From Deltaproteobacteria bacterium (lineage in GTDB: Bacteria > Desulfobacterota > Dissulfuribacteria > Dissulfuribacterales > JALVPX01): 5,071 nucleotides of DNA. Of the stretch, positions 1 to 4,185 are shown piece after piece (position 1 is the stretch's first letter; every line of letters starts with the position of its first letter). The notes beneath the pieces were generated by a model that saw nothing but the letters and a program-made list of their open reading frames with translations, ran no database searches and had not been told where the DNA came from. The stretch covers positions 1 to 5,071 of the forward strand of contig JAMOVF010000160.1 in NCBI GenBank assembly GCA_027061625.1, in the 5' to 3' direction. The translations under genes and the position numbers were made by a program.

Positions 1-815
1 TTTTGTTGAATAATATTAGAATACATCAAAAGAGAAAGTTGTTCACCCTTCACTTTAAGGAGATTGTTGCGCAATCTGATCAATTCCTGGGTATTTTTAT
101 TGATTGTTCCAATTTGAGCTTTTATGCTTTCAACTAGGCGCTGCAATTGTTCCTTTTTCTGCTTTGTAACCACTATATCAGCTTTTACAAGCTTGATGTT
201 GCGTTTTTCTTTTTCGATTTTTTCATTAAAACGTCTCTTCTCAAGGTCAAGAAGTTTAATTTGCGCCAGCTTATCAGCAATCTTCTTTTTTATTTCGGCT
301 TGGCTAACAGTAAGACTGCGTTTCAAACTTTGTGAACCTGCATGAGTCAAGCCTTTTAATACCGATGATAAAATATCCTTGCCTTTTTCTGGATCGGGCC
401 ATAAAAGCATGGCCGTTACAACGCTACTATTCCTGGAAAGAGATGCCTTGATATGTATTTCCTGTTCAGGATTGACCAGCCCACTCTTTCTCACCTGGTC
501 AATATAAGCCTTTTTATCAAACCAAATTTTTATATCTTGGGGCTTAAGATCATATTTGGGATCACCATTCTTTGTATAACCAGTTATTCCCGGCCTCATT
601 TGCGCAGTAATGGCATATTGGGGCATGGAGAAATATGCATACAACACACCTAGACATATAAAAAAGAGCGTACAAAACAAAATGGTCCAGCGCCTGCGCC
701 ATAATACAGATATCAAGTCGGCAAAACTTATTTCATCTGTTTCACGGACACAGGTTATATTTTCTGAATGGACATTTTCAGGAATGTGCGGATTATTGAC
801 TTTTTTATCAGACAT
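1..815 (-). CDS. Wzz-domain polysaccharide chain-length determinant protein (partial; C-terminus beyond the left edge)
   Basis: The reverse strand from the ATG at 815 is open without a stop to base 1, giving 271 residues of a truncated protein. Seen: a hydrophilic N-terminus (1-28), then ISFADLISVLWRRRW (29-43), a typical Wzz entry motif, leading into one transmembrane segment (about 43-62) that ends before a Met-Pro (64-65). A small mixed periplasmic region follows, including LLWPDPEKGKDILSSVL (137-153), which resembles the Wzz sequence around a conserved Pro and Asn/Asp. Residues about 165-260 are a long Lys/Glu-rich helix, probably coiled coil. A second C-terminal membrane segment is expected in the missing part. 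Family knowledge: these inner-membrane polysaccharide copolymerases set the length of O-antigen or capsular/exopolysaccharide chains made by Wzy-type pathways. The gene begins 10 bp after the sufB stop with only a weak GAAG-like ribosome site, so translation may depend on the upstream gene. Which polysaccharide it serves cannot be told. Confidence 0.8.
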   Translation of the reverse strand, partial: MSDKKVNNPHIPENVHSENITCVRETDEISFADLISVLWRRRWTILFCTLFFICLGVLYAYFSMPQYAITAQMRPGITGYTKNGDPKYDLKPQDIKIWFDKKAYIDQVRKSGLVNPEQEIHIKASLSRNSSVVTAMLLWPDPEKGKDILSSVLKGLTHAGSQSLKRSLTVSQAEIKKKIADKLAQIKLLDLEKRRFNEKIEKEKRNIKLVKADIVVTKQKKEQLQRLVESIKAQIGTINKNTQELIRLRNNLLKVKGEQLSLLMYSNIIQQ

Positions 816-825
816 TCAACTTCAA

Positions 826-2007
826 CTATATGCCTTTTTGGCATTCCCTTACAGCCGCTTCCAATTCCTCTTCCAGTTCTTTTGGCAGGCCTTCTATTTT
901 AACATTCAAAAATCCTCTCACAATGGTGGAGGTGGCTTCTTCTTCATCAAGTCCTCTGGCCATGAGATATTCTATTTCTTCCCTGGCAATTTTGCCTACC
1001 GCTGCCTCATGAGACATATCCACATCTGCCACATGGGCTTCCAATTCTGGAATTGCATGAATTATGCCTTCATCTGAAAGAATAAGCCCCTGACATTCCA
1101 AATGGGCCTTAATTTCTGGCACTTTGCCCACCAAATGGCCCCGCGCTATTACTTTTCCGCCATAAGATATGGTCCTTGAAATTATTTCCGAGCGGCTTCC
1201 TCTGCCTTCCAAGATCACTCTTGCACCAGTATCTATTTCCGACCCTTTAGGGGCAACAATAACTGAATTAAATCTTGCCAAAGCTCCTTCTTTGAGCGTT
1301 GCCGTTGGGAAAGTCTGAACAGACTTTACCCCTTTAAGGCTCACATAATTGGAAAGGTATGTGCCGCCTTCTTCTACTAAGATTGCGCTCCTGGGACGTA
1401 CTACGACCTCTTCACCCCAGTTGTGTATCATTGTGAATATGAGTTTTGCTCCCTTTTTGATGTAAAATTCAGAGACTCCAATATGGAGCCCTGAAGTGAG
1501 CTTGGGATGTGTGGCGCAGCCTGTAATTATATGCAGTTCAGAGCCTTCTTCTGCCACAACTATATTATGCACCCTTTGCCGCACTTTATCTGTCCGTATA
1601 TAGAGGCATGTTTGAAGGGGATATACCACTTTTTCCCCAGGCAGCGCCCGGATAAAATAGCCATTATCTAGGTCATCAGCCGCTTCTTTTGTAAAGGCAT
1701 CCTTTTCCCTGGGGATAAGTTTCCAATAATATTCTTTCAGGCCATCATATTTTTTAAGGGCCTCAGTAATGGGAAGCATTTCCACACCCTGAAAGTCACA
1801 GGAGCACTCTGCAACACCGCAGTTAGTCTGAAAATAGGTGCCAATTCGGTCTTTAGCACTTAGATCCACCCCTGTCTCTTTGAGGCGCTTTAACTCCTCT
1901 TTATCCAACTCCTCGAGGTCTTGGATGGCTTCCGCTTGAGAAGCTGGTATAAACTGCTCCAGCAATTCTTTTTCATCTGAAGGGCTGTTATCTTTTATAG
2001 CTGACAT
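826..2007 (-). CDS. sufB: SufB/SufD-family Fe-S cluster assembly scaffold protein (SmsB-like)
   Basis: This 393-aa protein is the scaffold partner of SufC, on which Fe-S clusters are built in the cytoplasm. Residues about 115-370 form the SufBD beta-helix core: GYFIRALPG (116-124), HNIVVAEEGSELHIITGCA (147-165), LHIGVSEFYIKKGA (174-187), FTMIHNW (191-197) and RGSRSEIISR (269-278). The C-terminal helical part carries SHEAAVGKI (332-340) and the RGF tail motif (364-366). By alignment from memory, Cys164 (GCA), Cys305 (LECQG) and His333-Glu334 match the E. coli SufB residues used for sulfur transfer and cluster assembly (Cys254, Cys405, His433-Glu434). It is therefore B-type, not the SufD subunit. 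The N-terminal region (about 11-100) is acidic and helical and contains Cys63, Cys68 and Cys70. Start choice: the ATG at 2007 has GAGGAG eight bases upstream inside sufC. The gene overlaps sufC by 13 bp, implying translational coupling. No sufD, sufS, sufE or sufU lies nearby, which fits a minimal SufBC (SMS) system. Confidence 0.93.
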   Translation of the reverse strand: MSAIKDNSPSDEKELLEQFIPASQAEAIQDLEELDKEELKRLKETGVDLSAKDRIGTYFQTNCGVAECSCDFQGVEMLPITEALKKYDGLKEYYWKLIPREKDAFTKEAADDLDNGYFIRALPGEKVVYPLQTCLYIRTDKVRQRVHNIVVAEEGSELHIITGCATHPKLTSGLHIGVSEFYIKKGAKLIFTMIHNWGEEVVVRPRSAILVEEGGTYLSNYVSLKGVKSVQTFPTATLKEGALARFNSVIVAPKGSEIDTGARVILEGRGSRSEIISRTISYGGKVIARGHLVGKVPEIKAHLECQGLILSDEGIIHAIPELEAHVADVDMSHEAAVGKIAREEIEYLMARGLDEEEATSTIVRGFLNVKIEGLPKELEEELEAAVRECQKGI

Positions 2008-2720
2008 CGTGCGCACTCCTCATAACCATATTTCTGGATGCCTTCGAATATTTCTACAGGATTACCCTGGCAGCACAACTTGCCATTCAGCATCACGTGG
2101 CCTTTGTCAGCAGCTACATAATTCAAAATAAATCCTGTATGGGTAATTATGAGCCCGGACTTCGTACGGCCCTTATGTTTATCCTTTTCCAATAATTTGC
2201 GGATCATATCACCAATAACATTAAGGTTTTCAATATCTACGCCAGATTCAGGTTCGTCAAGAAGTGTCAAATCCGGATTCTGAGCCAAAAGCTGCAGCAG
2301 TTCAGATTTTTTAATCTCGCCCCCTGAAAAGCCTAAGTTTACTTCACGGTCTAAAAAATGGTCAAAACCATAACTCACAGCCAACTGTGCTGCTGCATCA
2401 GCATTTCCGCGGCTGCATATTGCAAGCATATCCCGCAGTTTGACCCCACGCAGCGTTGGAGGCCTTTGAAAGGAAATACCGATTCCAAGCCTGGCACGCT
2501 CATGAATGGGCATAAATGTAATATCTTGCCCCTTGAACGTAATCTTACCATGCTTCACTTTGTAGCCAGAAAAGCCCATCAAGGTCATTAAAAGGGTGGT
2601 CTTGCCAGAACCATTTTTACCAAAAAGGCAATGGGTTTCCCCTTGACCTATTTCCATATTGATGCCCTTGAGCACTTCCTGGCCTTGCACATCCACCCAT
2701 AAATCTTCAATTATCAGCAT
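1995..2720 (-). CDS. sufC: SufC, Fe-S cluster assembly ABC ATPase
   Basis: This 241-aa cytoplasmic ABC-type ATPase drives conformational change in the SufB scaffold and is not a transporter. All nucleotide-binding motifs are visible: Walker A GKNGSGKT (34-41), Q-loop Gln85 in SFQRPP, ABC signature FSGGE (131-135) followed by the SufC-typical IKKSELLQ, Walker B LTLLDEPESGVD (151-162) with Asp155 and Glu156, and the H-loop His194 in ITHTG. The signature followed by K-K-x-E and the ESGVD after Walker B are hallmarks that separate SufC from transport ATPases. Length is normal for the family. The ATG at 2720 is supported by a GGAGG five bases upstream (2730-2726). The gene lies between the FmdB-type zinc-ribbon gene (43-bp gap) and sufB (13-bp overlap), all on the same strand. 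A GC-rich hairpin sits directly against its ribosome-binding site. The protein ends in a Cys-containing tail (EECARC). Confidence 0.95.
   Translation of the reverse strand: MLIIEDLWVDVQGQEVLKGINMEIGQGETHCLFGKNGSGKTTLLMTLMGFSGYKVKHGKITFKGQDITFMPIHERARLGIGISFQRPPTLRGVKLRDMLAICSRGNADAAAQLAVSYGFDHFLDREVNLGFSGGEIKKSELLQLLAQNPDLTLLDEPESGVDIENLNVIGDMIRKLLEKDKHKGRTKSGLIITHTGFILNYVAADKGHVMLNGKLCCQGNPVEIFEGIQKYGYEECARCQL
2016..2021 (-). promoter_or_regulatory. sufB ribosome-binding site inside the sufC 3' end
   Basis: GAGGAG on the minus strand is followed by eight bases and the ATG at 2007. A GTG three codons further upstream (2016-2014) overlaps this site by one base and so cannot use it, which decides the start in favour of ATG. 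Because the site is inside sufC coding sequence, ribosomes finishing sufC could reload on sufB. Confidence 0.75.
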
Positions 2721-2725
2721 TTATG

Positions 2726-2730
2726 CCTCC
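2726..2730 (-). promoter_or_regulatory. sufC ribosome-binding site
   Basis: A GGAGG lies on the minus strand five bases before the sufC ATG. It is noteworthy because a GC-rich hairpin (2731-2752) ends on the adjacent base. Confidence 0.8.
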
Positions 2731-2752
2731 TGCCCCGGCTTCCAGCCGGGCA
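2731..2752 (-). repeat. GC-rich inverted repeat between the zinc-ribbon gene and sufC
   Basis: CCCGGCT (2734-2740) and AGCCGGG (2744-2750) form a perfect 7-bp stem with a 3-base loop. Two further pairs are possible after a bulged C (2731-2732 with 2751-2752). No T-tract follows on either strand, so it does not look like an intrinsic terminator. In the minus-strand mRNA it would sit immediately 5' of the sufC ribosome site. It may modulate sufC translation, act as an RNA processing or stability element, or be a copy of a dispersed palindromic repeat. Function is unproven. Confidence 0.6.
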
Positions 2753-2763
2753 TTGAATTATGC

Positions 2764-2979
2764 TCACCCAAAACGAGTGGAACCGCCCCCGCAGCCAGAT
2801 GAACCTCCGAATGAAAGTGAACCTCCAGATGAGCAACCACAATTAAAAGCAGATACGACCTTCTGAACTTTTTTTGAACCGCATTTAGGGCATTGAACTG
2901 AATTTATATTTTTGTGAGAAATCACAAAGGTTTCAAAATTACTATTACATTTTTGACAAGAAAATTCATATATAGGCAT
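2764..2979 (-). CDS. FmdB-family zinc-ribbon regulatory-type small protein
   Basis: This 71-aa protein opens with MPIYEFSCQKCNSNFE, the hallmark start of the FmdB-type putative regulatory family (CxxC...CxxC zinc ribbon). The metal-binding cysteines are the CQKC pair (residues 8 and 11) and the CPKC pair about 19 residues later, together presumably holding one zinc. The rest is a low-complexity Gly/Ser/Cys tail (CGCSSGG, then GGSSGCGGG), also common in this family. The role is not established; the family was named after a proposed regulator of formamidase genes, and no DNA target can be inferred here. The start at 2979 is chosen because family members begin with MPxYEF. A GGAGG at 2995-2991 stands 11 bases upstream. 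An upstream in-frame ATG at 2997 overlaps this site and would add six atypical residues. It is the first gene of the leftward block and lies 43 bp before sufC. Confidence 0.85.
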   Translation of the reverse strand: MPIYEFSCQKCNSNFETFVISHKNINSVQCPKCGSKKVQKVVSAFNCGCSSGGSLSFGGSSGCGGGSTRFG

Positions 2980-2990
2980 AAAATGATTAA

Positions 2991-2995
2991 CCTCC
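2991..2995 (-). promoter_or_regulatory. Ribosome-binding site of the zinc-ribbon gene
   Basis: GGAGG on the minus strand lies 11 bases from the ATG at 2979, a rather long spacing. The alternative ATG at 2997 overlaps the motif and has no separate ribosome site, so the downstream start is preferred. Confidence 0.55.
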
Positions 2996-3023
2996 ATTTG
3001 CTTGATATCTTATCTCATGATAC

Positions 3024-3047
3024 AAAAGCCGCCATATCCATGGCGGC
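3024..3047 (-). terminator. Hairpin followed by a short T-run: candidate attenuator or terminator in the leader of the leftward block
   Basis: GCCGCCAT (3028-3035) and ATGGCGGC (3040-3047) form a perfect 8-bp stem with a 4-base loop. Read on the minus strand, the stem is followed at once by TTTT (3027-3024), then GTA, which resembles a weak intrinsic terminator. Its position upstream of the zinc-ribbon gene and just after the proposed minus-strand start site suggests an early attenuator or a 5' protective stem. It could instead stop antisense transcription coming from the hpt side. A flanking AAGCCG/CGGCTT pair (3026-3031 with 3050-3055) offers an alternative pairing. Confidence 0.45.
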
Positions 3048-3063
3048 CTCGGCTTAAATTAAT

Positions 3064-3092
3064 ATTATATAGTCACTTGTCAATATTGGCGA
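3064..3092 (-). promoter_or_regulatory. Candidate sigma70-type promoter for the zinc-ribbon/sufCB/wzz block
   Basis: On the minus strand TCGCCA (3092-3087) is followed by 17 bases and a perfect TATAAT (3069-3064). The -10 is a full consensus match and the -35 matches four of six positions. Transcription would start near 3057, just ahead of the leader hairpin. The region is AT-rich, so a chance TATAAT is quite possible. It lies in the 114-bp divergent gap and would overlap any hpt promoter. Confidence 0.4.
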
Positions 3093-3111
3093 GCTAAAGG
3101 AGCAATGAAAG

Positions 3112-3675
3112 ATGCAGGAAAAAGATCAGCTGACAGAAATTCTCGCCCCTGACGTAATTAAGGCGCGCGTCAAGGAGCTTGGAAAAGAGATTTCCCGCGA
3201 CTACAGCGGCAGGCCCTTGGTATTAATCGGCATACTTAAAGGGGCTTTTATTTTTCTGGCAGATCTCTGCAGGGCAGTGGATGCTCAGGTTGAAATAGAT
3301 TTTGTTAGGCTGCATAGCTATGGTTCAGGTATGGAGTCTCAAGGGAAAGTAAGTATTACTAAGGATATTGAGCTGGATATATCAGAAAAAGATGTGATAG
3401 TGGTAGAAGACATTGTGGATACAGGTTATACTTTGGAATATTTGACAGAGGTCTTGAAACTCCACAAGCCTGCTTCTGTAAAAATCTGCTGTTTAATTGA
3501 TAAGAAAGAACGGCGCAAAGTTGATGTTCAAGTTGATTACGTGGGCTTTGACATACCAAAAGGCTTTCTAGTGGGTTATGGCCTGGACTATAATGAACAG
3601 TACCGGAACCTAGAAGGAATCTATCACTTGGTACCAGGTTATAAACCAGCAGGATATTGCCCATCAGATAGATAA
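3112..3675 (+). CDS. hpt: Hypoxanthine phosphoribosyltransferase
   Basis: This 187-aa cytoplasmic purine-salvage enzyme joins hypoxanthine (and usually guanine) to PRPP to make IMP or GMP. The type I phosphoribosyltransferase fold is evident. LIGILKGAFIFLADL (38-52) is the pyrophosphate-binding region, and Ser69-Tyr70 in LHSYG lie on the flexible catalytic loop. The PRPP-binding motif VIVVEDIVDTGYTL (95-108) contains the acidic pair Glu99-Asp100. Lys131 and the segment VGFDIPKGFLVGYGLDYNE (144-162) bind the purine, as is typical of bacterial HPRT. Length is normal for the family, with a slightly extended tail (GYKPAGYCPSDR). The ATG at 3112 has AGGAG nine bases upstream (3098-3102). An ATG at 3105 is out of frame. 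The gene is divergent from the zinc-ribbon/suf block and is followed by a 181-bp gap, so it is probably transcribed apart from trxA. I saw no convincing promoter or terminator of its own. Confidence 0.95.
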   Translation: MQEKDQLTEILAPDVIKARVKELGKEISRDYSGRPLVLIGILKGAFIFLADLCRAVDAQVEIDFVRLHSYGSGMESQGKVSITKDIELDISEKDVIVVEDIVDTGYTLEYLTEVLKLHKPASVKICCLIDKKERRKVDVQVDYVGFDIPKGFLVGYGLDYNEQYRNLEGIYHLVPGYKPAGYCPSDR

Positions 3676-3722
3676 ATAAGGTGGCGCTAAATATTTTTTA
3701 CTTGTATACTATTAATCAATAA

Positions 3723-3742
3723 CCAATTCCTTGACGAATTGG
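3723..3742. repeat. Perfect inverted repeat upstream of trxA
   Basis: CCAATTC (3723-3729) and GAATTGG (3736-3742) are a perfect 7-base inverted repeat with a 6-base centre. There is no T-run next to it on either strand, so a protein-binding operator is more likely than a terminator, although no regulator family is recognisable. Confidence 0.45.
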
Positions 3743-3776
3743 AAAGCTTAACCGCTTTTACTCGCAACAATCTGCC

Positions 3777-3805
3777 TTGACAGGCACCCATTCCTAACCT
3801 AAAGT
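3777..3805 (+). promoter_or_regulatory. Candidate sigma70-type promoter for trxA-trxB
   Basis: TTGACA (3777-3782), a full consensus -35, is followed by 17 bases and TAAAGT (3800-3805), which matches four of six -10 positions. Predicted transcription start is near 3812, about 45 bases before the trxA ATG. A short inverted repeat TGCCT/AGGCA (3773-3786) surrounds the -35. Confidence 0.5.
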
Positions 3806-3819
3806 TTTTAATTTTAGGT
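3797..3819. repeat. Inverted repeat overlapping the proposed trxA -10 (possible operator)
   Basis: ACCTAAA (3797-3803) and TTTAGGT (3813-3819) form a perfect 7-base inverted repeat around a 9-base AT-rich centre, covering the proposed -10 and start site. This is a typical place for a repressor operator. A T7 run follows only nine bases later (3829-3835) and the stem is AT-rich, so a terminator reading is weaker. Confidence 0.4.
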
Positions 3820-3856
3820 GTCATGTGATTTTTTTAATTAGCGGAGGAAATCGAAT

Positions 3857-4183
3857 ATGGCGGATAAAGTACTACATGTTACAGATGCAGACTTTGAGGA
3901 AAAAGTAATAAATTCGGAGCTACCAGTTCTGGTCGATTTTTGGGCTGCATGGTGCGGACCTTGCCGTGCAATAGCACCAGTCATTGAAGAATTGGCAGAG
4001 GAATATGAAGGAAAGGTTGTTATTGCCAAAATGAATGTGGATGAAAATCCAGTCACTCCGGGCAAGTTCGGAATCAGGGCAATACCGACTTTAATTCTAT
4101 TCAAAGATGGAAAAGTTGTGGAACAGATTACCGGTGCTGTAGGCAAGGCAATGATTGAGAATGCCTTGAAGAAGGTATTATAA
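3857..4183 (+). CDS. trxA: Thioredoxin
   Basis: This 108-aa cytoplasmic thioredoxin reduces protein disulfides and is itself re-reduced by TrxB. The full fold is present: PVLVDFWAAWCGPCRAIAPV (23-42) carries the redox pair Cys33 and Cys36 in the canonical WCGPC motif, the buried acid Asp27 precedes it, NVDENP (60-65) forms the central strand and turn, and the cis-proline is Pro77 in RAIPT. The FKDGK (82-86) and final helix complete the domain at normal length. There is no signal peptide. The start is backed by GGAGG at 3843-3847, nine bases upstream. The trxB start lies two bases after the stop codon, so the two genes are almost certainly co-transcribed from the promoter proposed at 3777-3805. 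Apart from the noncanonical TPG (67-69) after the NVDENP turn, the sequence is ordinary for the family. Confidence 0.97.
   Translation: MADKVLHVTDADFEEKVINSELPVLVDFWAAWCGPCRAIAPVIEELAEEYEGKVVIAKMNVDENPVTPGKFGIRAIPTLILFKDGKVVEQITGAVGKAMIENALKKVL
4168..4175 (+). promoter_or_regulatory. trxB ribosome-binding site inside the trxA 3' end
   Basis: GAAGAAGG, with AAGG ending at 4175, lies ten bases before the TTG at 4186. It supports that non-ATG start and suggests translational coupling with trxA. Confidence 0.5.
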
Positions 4184-4185
4184 AA

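Larger units (their letters stand above)
3676..3856 (+). other. Intergenic region between hpt and trxA
   Basis: This 181-bp AT-rich stretch has no credible gene. It holds a possible weak -10-like TATACT at 3705-3710 with a poor -35, inverted repeats at 3723-3742, 3773-3786 and 3797-3819, the proposed trxA promoter (3777-3805), a run of seven T (3829-3835) and the trxA ribosome site GGAGG (3843-3847, nine bases before the ATG). No strong intrinsic terminator for hpt is visible. Confidence 0.7.

Noticed and set aside
124..345. Plus-strand ORFs in the left 650 bases (also 147-335 and 453-653)
   Set aside because: They are Phe/Ser-rich antisense shadows of the Wzz-type gene, which is open on the minus strand through the whole stretch.
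610..1077. 155-aa plus-strand ORF
   Set aside because: It crosses the antisense of two recognisable minus-strand genes (wzz-like and sufB), has no family features and no clear ribosome site.
2014..2016. GTG start for sufB (396-aa version)
   Set aside because: It overlaps the GAGGAG ribosome site; the ATG at 2007 has the correct eight-base spacing.
2358..2591. 77-aa plus-strand ORF inside sufC
   Set aside because: It is antisense to the conserved ATPase core of sufC.
2995..2997. Upstream ATG for the zinc-ribbon protein (77-aa version)
   Set aside because: It overlaps the GGAGG and adds six residues before the family-typical MPIYEF start.
3000..3111. Dedicated plus-strand promoter for hpt
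   Set aside because: There are AT-rich -10-like hexamers (for example TATTAT at 3063-3068) but no properly spaced -35, so I could not support a specific call.
3359..3664. 101-aa minus-strand ORF over hpt
   Set aside because: It is antisense to the PRPP-binding and purine-binding parts of hpt.
3797..3835. Intrinsic terminator for hpt formed by the ACCTAAA/TTTAGGT stem and the T7 run
   Set aside because: The stem is AT-rich and nine bases separate it from the T-run; it also lies over a better-supported trxA promoter.
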